Assembly: GCF_018837975.1 (NCBI RefSeq)
Contig: NZ_JAGSOY010000010.1
Location: forward strand, 1 to 64,000
Direction of reading: 5' to 3'
DNA from: Zooshikella harenae
GTDB lineage: Bacteria > Pseudomonadota > Gammaproteobacteria > Pseudomonadales > Zooshikellaceae
Length of the DNA stretch: 64,000 bases
Numbering within the stretch: position 1 is the first letter of the stretch; every line of letters begins with the position of its first letter. Shown piece by piece: positions 36,890-46,354 of the stretch. The notes below the pieces were generated by a model. The model was not told where the DNA came from. It was given only the letters and a program-made list of their open reading frames with translations, and made no database searches. A program made the translations under genes and the position numbers.

Positions 36890-38338
36890 CTAAATCATAA
36901 ATAAATCCATAAATGTATTCACGGGGGTGCGTTCTAACTGCTGTTGATCATTACATAACATATAGATTTTATTAGCACTCATTTTCGGGAAACGAGTGGC
37001 TAAATTAGCCTGGAATTTTTCTTCTAACAGAGGAATCCCCTCTTTTCGACGACGTTGATGACCAATAGGATACTCAACAGTAATTTGCTCAGTTGCTGAG
37101 CCATCCGTAAAAAATACTTGTACTGCATTGGCAATTGAACGTTTATCGGCTTCCAGGTACTCTCGGCTAAAACGTTGGTCTTCGATGACAGCCATTTTTT
37201 GTCGTAGTTGATCAATCTCAGGGTGTGCATTATGGAATGCATCTTCATAGTGCTCAGCGCGTAAACTGCCGCATAGTAATGGGACAGCTATCATGTACTG
37301 GAGGCAGTGATCTCGATCTGCTGGATTATTTAATGGTCCCATTTTACTAATGATACGAATCGCCGATTCGTGGGTATGAATGACAATTTTTTCAATTTCA
37401 TTTATTCGAGATTTAACCTGAGGATGCAGTTTAAGGGCAGCTTCGACGGCGGTTTGTGCATGAAATTCAGCTGGGAATGATATTTTAAACAGCACATTTT
37501 CCATAACATAACTATGAAGTGGTTGAGCCAATTTCAGTGATTCTCCTTTGAATAGCACATCCTGAAAGCCCCACTTAGGTGCTGAAAGTACGCTAGGATA
37601 GCCCATCTCCCCTTTTAGAACGATATCTGCCAGTCGAACTGCTCGAGATGTTGCATCCCCTGCTGCCCAGGATTTTCGAGAACCTGCGTTTGGTGCATGA
37701 CGGTAAGTACGCAATGATTGGCCATCAAGCCAGGCGTGAGACAGAGCATCAATGACTTGTTCGCGTGTACCTCCCAGCATATGCGTTATCACCGCTGTCG
37801 AGGCGACTTTGACTAAGACAACATGGTCCAGCCCAACCCGATTAAAACTATGATTTAACGCGAGCACGCCTTGAATTTCGTGGGCTTTAATCATTGCTGT
37901 GAGCACATCATGCATCGTTAGCGGCGTTTGTCCCTGGCTGATACGTTGTTGGGAAATATAATCGGCAACGGCCAGAATACCGCCAAGGTTATCTGAAGGG
38001 TGTCCCCATTCTGCCGCCAGCCAGGTATCATTAAAGTCTAACCAGCGAATAATGCAGCCAATATCCCAGGCTGCTTTTACTGGGTCTAGTCTTAATTGGG
38101 TTCCTGGTACACGAGCGCCATGGGGGACAAAAGTACCCTCCACAATCGGACCCAGTAATTTGGTACATTCAGGAAAACGCAATGCTAATAATCCGCAGCC
38201 CAGCGTATCCATAAGGCAGTGTCGGGCTGTGGTATAGGCTGCTGCAGAATTTATAGCGGTGTCACACACATACTCTGCAATTTCAACCAATAAGGCATCG
38301 GGTGCTGTACGTTCGTTAATATCAACATTAGAACTCAT
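36890..38338 (-). CDS. prpD: 2-methylcitrate dehydratase
   Basis: Dehydrates 2-methylcitrate to 2-methyl-cis-aconitate in propionate breakdown. The 482-residue protein is collinear with enterobacterial PrpD/Mmg[100 protein letters not shown]. Last gene of the GntR-prpB-prpC-prpD cluster (65 bp after prpC). Use of PrpD means no AcnD/PrpF pair is required, and none is visible. Confidence 0.96.
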   Translation of the reverse strand: MSSNVDINERTAPDALLVEIAEYVCDTAINSAAAYTTARHCLMDTLGCGLLALRFPECTKLLGPIVEGTFVPHGARVPGTQLRLDPVKAAWDIGCIIRWLDFNDTWLAAEWGHPSDNLGGILAVADYISQQRISQGQTPLTMHDVLTAMIKAHEIQGVLALNHSFNRVGLDHVVLVKVASTAVITHMLGGTREQVIDALSHAWLDGQSLRTYRHAPNAGSRKSWAAGDATSRAVRLADIVLKGEMGYPSVLSAPKWGFQDVLFKGESLKLAQPLHSYVMENVLFKISFPAEFHAQTAVEAALKLHPQVKSRINEIEKIVIHTHESAIRIISKMGPLNNPADRDHCLQYMIAVPLLCGSLRAEHYEDAFHNAHPEIDQLRQKMAVIEDQRFSREYLEADKRSIANAVQVFFTDGSATEQITVEYPIGHQRRRKEGIPLLEEKFQANLATRFPKMSANKIYMLCNDQQQLERTPVNTFMDLFMI

Positions 38339-38403
38339 AATAATACTCTTAATTTAGTCGAATAAGTAAAATACCCATCACAAGGGATATATAGCTTAAA
38401 AAA

Positions 38404-39528
38404 TTAGCGTTGCTCTATAGGTAACCAGGGTCGATTTTCTGGCCCGGTATAGTCGGCTGAAGGTCGAATAATGCGGTTATTTGAGCGTTGTTCCATAACA
38501 TGGGCAGCCCATCCTGTTAGTCGAGAGCAGACAAAAATGGGGGTAAATAAGGGGGTTGGAATGTTCATAAAATGATAGGTTGATGCATGGAAAAAATCAG
38601 CATTGCAGAATAAGTGTTTTTCCCGCCACATCACTTCTTCACATCGAGCCGAGACAGGATACAGTACATGATCATTGTGCTCATCGGCTAAACGCTTTGA
38701 CCATGCTTTGATAATGGCATTGCGAGGATCTGATTCACGATAGACTGCATGACCAAACCCCATTATTTTTTCTTTATTTGCCAATTTTTCGAGAATGCCC
38801 TTTTCTGCTTCTTCTGGGGTGCGCCATTGACTGATCATAGCCATCGCAGCTTCATTTGCACCACCATGTAAAGGACCTTTTAAAGTACCAATAGCAGTCG
38901 TGATACAGGCATAAATATCCGATAAGGTAGAAGCACACACTCGGGCTGCAAAAGTAGAGGCATTAAATTCATGTTCCGCATAAACAATTAATGAGGCATT
39001 CATTGCATCGCCGTGTAACGCTTTAGGTACACGACCATGGAGTAAATGTAGAAAATAACTACCCGTTTCCTTGTCATCCAATTCAATATCGATTTTTACC
39101 CCTTCTTTATGATAACGATACCAGTAACAAATAATGGCAGGGAACAAGGCAAGCATGCGGTCGATATGTAATTGTTGCTCGGAAAAATCATGCTCAGGGG
39201 TGATGGTGCCTAACATAGAGCAAGCTGTGCGCATTACATCCATAGGGTGCGTGCTGGCAGGCATTAATTCCAGTGTTTTTCGCAAAGCATCAGGCATTTT
39301 TCGCAGTGTTACCAGCTGCGTAAGGTAACTGTCCAACTGCTGGCGATTGGGTAACTCGCCATGAAATAATAAATAGGCTACTTCTTCGAAGCGTGCATGT
39401 TCAGCTAAATCGGCAATATCATAACCACAGTAGGTTAAGCCTGCGCCACTTTGTCCTACAGTACATAATGCCGTTTCACCGGCTGAGCGCCCACGAAGTC
39501 CTGCTGAATCTTTTTTATTATCAGTCAT
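38404..39528 (-). CDS. prpC: 2-methylcitrate synthase
   Basis: Condenses propionyl-CoA with oxaloacetate. It is a short-type citrate synthase of 374 residues with GLRGRSAGETALCTVGQSGAGLTYCGYDIADLAEHARFEEVAYLL, LHGRVPKALHGDAMNASLIVYAEHEFNASTFAARVCASTLSD, GALHGGANE-like GPLHGGANEAAM, and the catalytic MGFGHAVYRESDPRNA. The position within prpBCD distinguishes it from TCA-cycle GltA. An unusually wide gap of 245 bp separates it from prpB, so it may have a second promoter. Confidence 0.96.
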   Translation of the reverse strand: MTDNKKDSAGLRGRSAGETALCTVGQSGAGLTYCGYDIADLAEHARFEEVAYLLFHGELPNRQQLDSYLTQLVTLRKMPDALRKTLELMPASTHPMDVMRTACSMLGTITPEHDFSEQQLHIDRMLALFPAIICYWYRYHKEGVKIDIELDDKETGSYFLHLLHGRVPKALHGDAMNASLIVYAEHEFNASTFAARVCASTLSDIYACITTAIGTLKGPLHGGANEAAMAMISQWRTPEEAEKGILEKLANKEKIMGFGHAVYRESDPRNAIIKAWSKRLADEHNDHVLYPVSARCEEVMWREKHLFCNADFFHASTYHFMNIPTPLFTPIFVCSRLTGWAAHVMEQRSNNRIIRPSADYTGPENRPWLPIEQR

Positions 39529-39773
39529 TATTATTCTCCTAATTGATAAGGTTATCCTTTATATACCCTTCATAGGTTATTTTTTTAAAAAGCTGGAATA
39601 TTTATCCATTCCCTGGTGAGGTATTTGCGTCGTAAATCATGGTTAAATGGTTTTTGAGAAGTCCTTTCGTCCTTGTCTTTATTTATTTGACAGTTAAAAG
39701 TGTTTTTATGTTTATGACCCTTTTATGTTGATATATTTTTTGTTTTTCGCAATTTATTTAATAATGATGCGTT

Positions 39774-40673
39774 TTAATCGCTATTTGTTTCTTTTGAAAA
39801 CAAACGATCTAAAGTTTGTTCATAATGATGATAATTAAGTGTTTGGTAGAGTGCTTCACGGGTTTGCATATCAACGGTTAAGTCGCGTTGATGCCCTTTT
39901 TCTTTTAATTGCTGGTATACATTGAGTGCCGCTTTACTCATGGCGCGAAAAGCACTCAGTGGATATAACACTATTTGAACACCTACGGAAGCTAATTCAC
40001 CACAACTAAATAATGGTGTTTTACCAAACTCCGTAATGTTGGCTAACACAGGCACATTAATGGCTTGGGTAAAACGCTGATAATCATCAAGTGTTGCCAT
40101 CGCTTCAGGAAAAATCATATCAGCGCCTGCTTCAACACATAAACAGGCTCGCTCAATGGCTGATTCCATCCCTTCTACGGCTAATGCATCAGTGCGCGCC
40201 ATGATGACAAATGCTTCATTGACGCGCGCATCAACAGCGGCTTTTATGCGGTCCACCATCTCTTCAGGTGAGACAATTGCTTTATTGGGACGATGTCCAC
40301 AGCGTTTTTGTTGAACCTGGTCTTCAATATGTACAGCGGCTACACCTGCTTGTTCCATCCCTTTAATTGTTCGAGCAATGGTTAAGGCGCCACCAAACCC
40401 TGTATCAATATCAACGAGTAGGGGCAACTGACTGGCTGATGTGATACGACGTGCGTCTTCTAATACCTCGGAGAGTGAAGTCATACCTAAGTCTGGGAGG
40501 CCAAAAGAGGCATTAGCAACGCCTGCACCTGATAAATAAATAGCCTGATGTCCTGCTTGCTCCGCGAGCATGGCACAGTAAGCATTGATGGTACCTACAA
40601 TTTGTAAGGGTGTGTGTGTTGCTACCTGCTGACGAAAGCGAGCGCCAGGTGATTGTTGGGAGGTTGTATTCAT
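39774..40673 (-). CDS. prpB: 2-methylisocitrate lyase
   Basis: Splits 2-methylisocitrate into pyruvate and succinate, the last step of the methylcitrate cycle. It belongs to the isocitrate lyase/PEP mutase superfamily at 299 residues. The catalytic signature [17 protein letters not shown] holds Cys125, and [19 protein letters not shown] supplies metal ligands. Compared with AceA in this window it is 136 residues shorter and lacks the isocitrate-lyase insert. It is preceded by the GntR regulator gene, with 108 bp between. Confidence 0.97.
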   Translation of the reverse strand: MNTTSQQSPGARFRQQVATHTPLQIVGTINAYCAMLAEQAGHQAIYLSGAGVANASFGLPDLGMTSLSEVLEDARRITSASQLPLLVDIDTGFGGALTIARTIKGMEQAGVAAVHIEDQVQQKRCGHRPNKAIVSPEEMVDRIKAAVDARVNEAFVIMARTDALAVEGMESAIERACLCVEAGADMIFPEAMATLDDYQRFTQAINVPVLANITEFGKTPLFSCGELASVGVQIVLYPLSAFRAMSKAALNVYQQLKEKGHQRDLTVDMQTREALYQTLNYHHYEQTLDRLFSKETNSD

Positions 40674-40781
40674 CCTTTCTCTCCAAGTTGCCTATATAGC
40701 TTTCGTGAAACTTTTTATGCTTGTTATGTTTTTAACGATGCTAGTGAAATGTGCTTTTTACAATTAACTCGATCAGAATAA

Positions 40782-41474
40782 TTAAGTGGTTAAGATATGT
40801 TTCAAACGCTTTCGGGCTCGGGCAATATGTTTACGCATGAGGATTTCCGCCAATTCACCGTCTCCTTCAATGATGGCTTCTGCAATGTGTAAATGTTCTT
40901 TGAAGGCGAGTTGTGGTTGTTGGTAACCACTGTCGCGAAACTGCCGGCGATAAAGCTGTAACAAGGGATATAATTCATCACCTAATTGGCGGAGTAAGAG
41001 CGCATTTTGACTACTACGAATCAGCAAGTAGTGAAAGTCCAAATCTCCTGACTGAGGGTAGTATTTTTGATGTCCACCGTCTTCTAAATAGCGTCGATGG
41101 GTGTCCAGTAACCTCCTTAATTCATCCTTAGCTCGTTCAGTCATGTGTTGTGCTGCCAGACGGCAGGCAAGTCCTTCTAATACTTCCCGAATTTGGTAAA
41201 GCTCGGTGAGTTGTTGATCTGAAAGACTGACCACACGTGCGCCAACATGGGCTTCTCGCAGGATTAAATGTAACCCTTCCAAACGTTGCAGTGCTTCGCG
41301 AAGTGGCCCCCTGCTACACCCATGGCGTGCAGCTAATTCCGCTTCGTTAATTTTGCTACCTGGAATTAACTGACCAGAAAGAATGGCTTGCAGTAATTCA
41401 TTAAAAATTCTGGCTGAAGCTGTTTGCTTGCTATTTTCAAACAACTGGTCTGCAGGCTTATGAATACCATCCAT
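40782..41474 (-). CDS. prpR: GntR-family (FadR/FCD) regulator of the propionate operon
   Basis: The 230-residue protein has an N-terminal winged helix (residues about 20-85: FNELLQAILSGQLIPGSKINEAELAARHGCSRGPLREALQRLEGLHLI) and an FCD ligand-binding helical domain (about 95-225: LYQIREVLEGLACRLAAQHM, DLDFHYLLIRSSQN, HLHIAEAIIEGD). It leads the prp cluster and is transcribed with it. Two inverted ATTGTC/TTGACAAT boxes flank its promoter, the nearer overlapping the leader. It is therefore likely the repressor relieved by 2-methylcitrate or a similar intermediate. The name follows position; it is not the sigma-54 PrpR of enterobacteria. Confidence 0.9.
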   Translation of the reverse strand: MDGIHKPADQLFENSKQTASARIFNELLQAILSGQLIPGSKINEAELAARHGCSRGPLREALQRLEGLHLILREAHVGARVVSLSDQQLTELYQIREVLEGLACRLAAQHMTERAKDELRRLLDTHRRYLEDGGHQKYYPQSGDLDFHYLLIRSSQNALLLRQLGDELYPLLQLYRRQFRDSGYQQPQLAFKEHLHIAEAIIEGDGELAEILMRKHIARARKRLKHILTT

Positions 41475-41775
41475 ACATTGTCAACAATCTTATTATTTAA
41501 AAGCAAGTTAACGTGGGAAACTGATTCAGTCAAGCCAATATTGTTGACAATCTACTGTATTGAATGTTCTAGCATGGCATTCATAGTGAACGTTTTTGGG
41601 GTGTATGACGCCATCTTGGCTCTGAAAGTCGCCTTTTTGGGGTGGACCTGTATCTTTCTTTGCCGCTTAATGGCGCTGGTACATGTCTTGTGAATCTGGC
41701 ATTATCGCTGGCCTTTTCATGAGCAATTTTGGTGATAGTGAACATACGGTTCAGTGTAAAAATTAAGGTGGGATA
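41475..41775. promoter_or_regulatory. GntR operator pair upstream of the prp cluster
   Basis: ATTGTCAACAAT at 41477-41488 and its exact reverse complement ATTGTTGACAAT at 41540-41551 lie 63 bp apart. They fit the TTGT-NN-ACAA half-site plan of FCD-type GntR proteins, and the first begins 3 nt upstream of the regulator's start codon. The remaining spacer to the DMT gene holds its leader and has no other gene. Confidence 0.68.
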
Positions 41776-42654
41776 ATGTATTACTTGTCAGCGATTACCC
41801 TATTGTGGGCTTTTTCATTTAGTTTGATTGGGGTATATCTTGCCGGGCAAGTTGACGCTTATTTTTCTGTTCTGTTAAGGATAACATTGGCCTTTTTGCT
41901 ATTTATACCATTATTACGCAGGCAGTGGTTGCGGTTGGATTATATTTTGCCGTTGATGCTGATTGGTGCCATACAGCTAGGTTTTATGTATATTTTTTAC
42001 TATCAGTCCTTTTTATTACTGACGGTACCTGAAGTCTTATTATTTACCACATTAACACCTATCTATGTTGCCTTATTGTATGACATTTGGACATTAACCT
42101 TTCGGACACGTTATTTATTAGCCGCTATATTAGCTGTGTTAGGTGCTGTGGTTATTCGTTACGATAACATTACGCAAGATTATGTATGGGGTTTTTTGTT
42201 GGTCCAAGGTGCTAATGTGTGTTTTGCCCTTGGTCAGGTCAGTTATAAAGTATTTATCCAGCGTCGTGGTCAACATTTGCCTCAACATGCTGTCTTTGGC
42301 TGCTTTTATGCCGGAGCCTTAGTGGTTGCATTGATTGCCTGGTGGTTCTTAGGCACTGATCGTTACCCGACAACTTCTGTGCAATGGGGAGTATTGTTGT
42401 GGTTGGGATTAGGCGCTTCTGGCTTAGGGTTCTTTTGCTGGAATAAAGGGGCTACTAAAGTGGATGTTGGCACCTTGGCGGTTATGAATAATGCCCTCAT
42501 ACCTGCAGGCTTGGTCGTTAATCTGGTCATTTGGAACCATGATGCTGATGTGATTCGATTACTGCTAGGAGGAGGCATTATTCTAGTTTCGTTATTGCTG
42601 AATCATTACTGGGAAAGAAAAACACGTTTACTGTCGTGTTCATTGAGTCATTAA
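41776..42654 (+). CDS. EamA/DMT-family transporter
   Basis: A 292-residue inner-membrane protein with ten hydrophobic helices arranged as two five-helix repeats (first at residues 1-140, LLWAFSFSLIGVYLAGQVDA, GAIQLGFMYIFYYQSFLLL; second from about 150, GFLLVQGANVCFALGQVSYKVFIQRRG, WLGLGASGLGFFCWNKGATKVDVGTLAVMNNALIPAGL). This is the drug/metabolite transporter superfamily, whose members export or import amino acids, nucleosides or other metabolites. It resembles the carboxylate/amino acid transporter type, but the substrate is unknown. AGGTGGG sits 4-9 nt before the ATG. It is divergent from the prp regulator gene and may be unrelated. Confidence 0.88.
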   Translation: MYYLSAITLLWAFSFSLIGVYLAGQVDAYFSVLLRITLAFLLFIPLLRRQWLRLDYILPLMLIGAIQLGFMYIFYYQSFLLLTVPEVLLFTTLTPIYVALLYDIWTLTFRTRYLLAAILAVLGAVVIRYDNITQDYVWGFLLVQGANVCFALGQVSYKVFIQRRGQHLPQHAVFGCFYAGALVVALIAWWFLGTDRYPTTSVQWGVLLWLGLGASGLGFFCWNKGATKVDVGTLAVMNNALIPAGLVVNLVIWNHDADVIRLLLGGGIILVSLLLNHYWERKTRLLSCSLSH

Positions 42655-42689
42655 TTAGCTTATTATTTTGTTCTCAATTTCTACCTTAA

Positions 42690-42952
42690 CAAAAGCGATT
42701 TTCTTCTAAAGCACCTTTTTCAAAAACCTGCATAACGCACTTCAAACACGCCGTGAATCCTTCCGTGGAGGCTTGCTTACGGCATCCTTGTGGCAAACAG
42801 TTTGACGTGCGTTATCCAGCCTTTGCTTACCCGTGATGTACATTGATATACGACAGCTGTTTATTTAGTTGTGGTTGGGGATTGGTTTGCAGTGGTTGAA
42901 TTTGTTTGTGAAACAGGTGCTGGAAGCATCGTGGGCAGAGGCAATTACCCTG
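42690..42952 (+). repeat. Dispersed intergenic repeat, copy D
   Basis: It has the shared blocks AAAAGCGATTTTCTTCTAAA, GCATAACGCACTTCAAACAC, CGTGAATCCTTCCGTGGAGG and GGCAAACAGTTTGACGTGCG, then GTGAAACAGGTGCTGGAAGC. It ends GCAATTACCCTG, one mismatch from the right terminus of the 31.2-kb element. The left terminus is degenerate. It fills the gap between the DMT and QueC-like genes. Confidence 0.75.
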
Positions 42953-42971
42953 AGCCATGGAGCCTCTGCCA

Positions 42972-43703
42972 CTAAATTTTTGATAACAAAGGAGTAAGAA
43001 CTCGTTTTCCCCAGTATCGTAGTTTCCCCCGCCAAGGAATTCGTCGGCTTAACCCCTCTTCTATCGTATATCGACAAGGGTTACATGTACCACAAGGCTG
43101 TTGGTTGGTTAATGGTTCATGGCAAAACCAGGTCATTTCTAAAATATCTGAAAAACCACTCGATTCAGCTTGTTGGGCCATTTCCAATTTGGTGAGCTCA
43201 AATAAGGGAAAGCGAAAATAATGAAAGAGTTGATATTCTGGCGTATTTTTGAGTTGAGGATTGACTACCCAGTAAGGGCCATGTTCATCAGCCTGTTTAA
43301 CGACATAGGGCAGCAAAACATCGTGAGCCTTGTCATCTTTGTGTATTGAGAGTTCAAGGTCATGTAAATTAAGCTGGTGAGCAAACTTAGCCAGCCACTC
43401 ATATTGAGGACCAATGTATTGGCTTTTTAAAATGTCATCATAACTCTCAATTAAAGTATCAACCGATTCCACGTCATTAGCGGCTCGAAATACAGTGGGT
43501 GATAATCGTTTAGCGCTATCAGGCCACTTGTGCTGTATGGCTCGCTTTATTCGGGTCATTGTTGATAGCTCAATGCCTGTTGATGTACGGTCAGTATTGA
43601 GAATGTAGTATGGCACGACAGGTGCCGCTTTGTTGATGAGTAGATCTAATAACCGAAATGTGGAATCCCAGCCACCTGTCCAGAGCACATGATAGATAGC
43701 CAT
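42972..43703 (-). CDS. QueC-like PP-loop (N-type ATP pyrophosphatase) protein
   Basis: The 243-residue protein begins with the ATP-pyrophosphatase loop WTGGWDSTFRLLDLL (residues 8-22; variant of SGGxDST) and ends with a zinc-type cysteine set, TWFCHEPL...PCGTCNPCRYTIEEGL, four Cys as in QueC (7-cyano-7-deazaguanine synthase). It is otherwise diverged from canonical QueC, with an extended middle containing YEWLAKFAHQLNLHDLEL. No queD, queE or queF lies near, so it may act in DNA deazaguanine modification, a defence-related pathway, or as a stand-alone adenylating enzyme. Family is likely; exact reaction unknown. Confidence 0.72.
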   Translation of the reverse strand: MAIYHVLWTGGWDSTFRLLDLLINKAAPVVPYYILNTDRTSTGIELSTMTRIKRAIQHKWPDSAKRLSPTVFRAANDVESVDTLIESYDDILKSQYIGPQYEWLAKFAHQLNLHDLELSIHKDDKAHDVLLPYVVKQADEHGPYWVVNPQLKNTPEYQLFHYFRFPLFELTKLEMAQQAESSGFSDILEMTWFCHEPLTNQQPCGTCNPCRYTIEEGLSRRIPWRGKLRYWGKRVLTPLLSKI

Positions 43704-44252
43704 AATGAATGAGTCCTTTTTAGGTAAACGCTGTTGCTTTTATAAAGCATTGTAAATGACTGGCTCTAAGAGCGGTGACAATTTTTATTAATTCTGTGTG
43801 GTAAAAAAAAGACAGTTTAGTTTTTTTGACTAACTCACGAATTATCCTGTGAAACTTCTTACCTTTAATTCTTTGCCTTTTATACGTGCCAGGATTTTTT
43901 GCACGTTTGATAGATTTTTACCCATGAATTTAATTACACAACACATTGTGTTTGATGCTGCTTGCGAAAACTTCGTGATCACTTTTGCGAATTTTTGTTT
44001 TTTGATAGGTGTATTTTGTAACTGTGTTATGTGTCGCGTTTTATTTTATGTTATTTCGTTAATTTAGGTAAAAACGACTGCAAAAAGCAGCATATTTTGT
44101 GTGTTTTTAACCGTTTTGATGCAGCTTGTCACATTTAATTACAAAACAAATTAACACACTGTTATACGACAAATTTTTAGCAAGTATTACCTTTGGCAGT
44201 TTTTGCCTGGTAAAGCATTTTGCATAATTAATGGGTAAAGAAGGTTTACACT
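43704..44252. other. AT-rich region upstream of the metalloprotease gene
   Basis: About 550 bp without a convincing gene. A 72-codon frame (43849-44067) lacks a plausible ribosome-binding site and reads as low-complexity Phe/Leu/Cys-rich sequence, so it is omitted. The last part is the leader for the protease, with GGGTAAAGAAGG ahead of the ATG. Confidence 0.45.
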
Positions 44253-46274
44253 ATGAAGTTTAAGCAGCAGATCTTGACAGGTCTGGCTGTGGCGTCACTC
44301 GCCTCAGCTCAGGCAATGGCTGCAACCACGCTGGATGTACTGGTTGTTTATCCTACAGGTAATGTAGGCACTAAGGATATTAAATCCCTTGCCACAACGT
44401 TTGTTGAGTATGCTAACCAAGCATATATAAATAGCGGTGCAAATGTTCAGTTACGGCTTGTGGGTGTGAAGCCGCTTAGTCGTAGTTATGGTGCTGTTAG
44501 TGAGTATGCATTAAATAACATTACACGAGACAGTGAAGCTGCTCGGCTAAGACAACAATATGGTGCAGACTTTGTTAGTTATGTAGCACCACGTAATGGT
44601 GGACTTTGTGGTATTGCTTGGGTGCCTCAAGGTCGGAATGGACAATTTAATCGTGGAGCTGGAAACCAAGCTTATAGTGTCGTAGCTTCTAACTGTGGCC
44701 TGAGTGTATTTGCCCATGAGTTAGGTCATAACATGAGCTTGGGGCATGGCTTGAAACAACAAAGCAATGGTGGTATCTGGAACTGGGCACGAGGCTATGG
44801 TGTGAATGGTTCATTTACCACAGTCATGGCCTATCCTCATGTTTATAATGCCAGAGGTCTGCAGTATTTCTCCAACCCCCGCATTCGTAAATGTAATAAT
44901 CAGGTATGCGGAATTGATAAAAGCCGGTCAGATGGTGCGGATTCTGTTACTAACTTAAATGCTGTTGCAGCACAAATGGCTGAATGGATGCCCACCAAGG
45001 TCAGTAATCCAAACCCTAACCCCAATCCTAACCCCAATCCGACAGATCCAACGGACCCAACAGATCCCGGTTGGCCTGACCCTGATGGGCCTAAGCCAGA
45101 TCCTAATGGTCCCGGTTGGCCTGACCCTGATTCTCCTAATCCAGATCCAACCGATCCTACAGACCCAACCGATCCTACAGACCCAACCGATCCTACAGAC
45201 CCAACCGATCCTACAGACCCAACCGATCCTACAGACCCAACCGATCCAGGCTGGCCTGATCCTGATAAGCCAGATAACCCAGACCAACCTAAACCAGGTA
45301 CGTGTGATAAGCCTCAGCTTAAAAAGAGCTTAGTGAAATCACCTGACTTTAATAGTCTTGATGGGTGGAGCACATTTAAAAATAATTCAGTTAACCTTGC
45401 ACAAAAACAGATTGAAGTAAATTGTGGTACAGATAACCTGTTACACGTTAAGGGTCGATCTGCTTACTATGATGGTGCTATCCAAGATATTACTGAAAGC
45501 TTAAAGTCAGCGGGTGATATCACGGCAACTGAGTTTGAATTGAGTTTGAATATGCAGTTAGCTGCAAAATCTCAAGTGCGTGATAATGCCAGTGTTGTAC
45601 TACAAATTGAGAATGATCTAGGCATTCAGTATCAAACACTTGCCCATAAGTCCATTACCTCAAATGAAGCGACTAAAATTACCACTAAATTTAAGGTCGA
45701 AACATTTGGTAAGGTCAAAAAGGTTAAATTACTGATCTTTGGACCAAAAGAGGGTGTGGATTTCTACGCAGATGAAGTCTTGCTGACTAAGGCTGGTGAA
45801 CAGCCAGGACAGGATGATAAGCAAGTGATTAATCATAGTTTTGAAAATGATAATCAAGGTTGGAAGCCTTACTTCGGTTTGAAAAAAGCAACCCGTACCA
45901 CGGCATCGGCTAACGCGGGTAATTATAGCTTGTCACTCACTGGACGTGATAAGTGGTATGCAGGTATTTACTTGAATGTCCGAGGCTCACTGGAAAGTGG
46001 TAAAACCTATAAGTACAGTTTTGATACACGCCTGGCAGATAGCGTCAAAGAAGAACAGTATGTTGATATGCAACTGTTTTACGAGGATGACGATGGCGCT
46101 CACTGGACGCGTGTTAAGTATGAAACCATACCTGCAAATAAACAGTGGATGAGCATTAGTGGTGACTTTTCTTACCAAGCAAAAGGTAAGGTTAAGCGTG
46201 CCTTCTTATTTGTCTTCGGGCCTAAATCAGGTAATGATTTCTTAGTAGACAATATCCAGTTTAAGCGACAGTAA
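44253..46274 (+). CDS. Secreted zinc metalloprotease (reprolysin/M12-like) with Pro-Thr-Asp linker and two C-terminal carbohydrate-binding-like modules
   Basis: A signal peptide of about 24 residues (ending AQAMA) leads to a metzincin domain (about 26-250). Zinc motif HELGHNMSLGH gives ligands His155, His159 and His165 with catalytic Glu156; the usual Gly at the bend (HExxHxxG) is Ser162. A Met-turn follows in FTTVMAYPH, and LQYFSNPRI is typical of the bacterial M12/M72 metalloproteases. Residues about 255-345 form a Pro/Asp/Thr linker of DPT repeats. Two similar modules follow (about 355-510 and 520-673: WSTFKNNSVNLAQK, GWKPYFGLKKATRTTASANAGNYSLSLTGR), which resemble CBM_4_9-type carbohydrate-binding domains. 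It is probably a Zn-dependent extracellular protease targeted to a polysaccharide surface. Confidence 0.9.
   Translation: MKFKQQILTGLAVASLASAQAMAATTLDVLVVYPTGNVGTKDIKSLATTFVEYANQAYINSGANVQLRLVGVKPLSRSYGAVSEYALNNITRDSEAARLRQQYGADFVSYVAPRNGGLCGIAWVPQGRNGQFNRGAGNQAYSVVASNCGLSVFAHELGHNMSLGHGLKQQSNGGIWNWARGYGVNGSFTTVMAYPHVYNARGLQYFSNPRIRKCNNQVCGIDKSRSDGADSVTNLNAVAAQMAEWMPTKVSNPNPNPNPNPNPTDPTDPTDPGWPDPDGPKPDPNGPGWPDPDSPNPDPTDPTDPTDPTDPTDPTDPTDPTDPTDPTDPTDPGWPDPDKPDNPDQPKPGTCDKPQLKKSLVKSPDFNSLDGWSTFKNNSVNLAQKQIEVNCGTDNLLHVKGRSAYYDGAIQDITESLKSAGDITATEFELSLNMQLAAKSQVRDNASVVLQIENDLGIQYQTLAHKSITSNEATKITTKFKVETFGKVKKVKLLIFGPKEGVDFYADEVLLTKAGEQPGQDDKQVINHSFENDNQGWKPYFGLKKATRTTASANAGNYSLSLTGRDKWYAGIYLNVRGSLESGKTYKYSFDTRLADSVKEEQYVDMQLFYEDDDGAHWTRVKYETIPANKQWMSISGDFSYQAKGKVKRAFLFVFGPKSGNDFLVDNIQFKRQ
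45153..45242 (+). repeat. Five perfect 18-bp tandem repeats coding the (DPT) linker
   Basis: GATCCTACAGACCCAACC is repeated exactly five times within the protease gene, encoding DPTDPT six-residue units. It is embedded in a longer imperfect Pro/Asp-rich tract (about 45015-45300). Tandem units of 18 bp keep the frame when copy number changes, so linker length could vary among strains. Confidence 0.92.
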
Positions 46275-46306
46275 CAGTGTAAAATAAAACAAAGTGTCTA
46301 ATCATT

Positions 46307-46333
46307 AAGGCGGGAATTATTCCCGCCTTTTTT
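46307..46333. terminator. Terminator after the metalloprotease gene
   Basis: AAGGCGGGAATTATTCCCGCCTTTTTT has a perfect GC-rich stem followed by a T-tract. It lies between the convergent protease and ROK kinase genes and would serve both. Confidence 0.92.
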
Positions 46334-46354
46334 GTATATTGCTATCGTAGTTGA

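Noticed and set aside
43849-44067. 72-codon open frame before the metalloprotease gene
   Set aside because: Phe/Cys-rich low-complexity sequence with no Shine-Dalgarno; the region is better read as leader DNA.
45153-45242. Possible CRISPR-like array
   Set aside because: The 18-bp units are directly adjacent without spacers and lie in frame inside a protein-coding linker.
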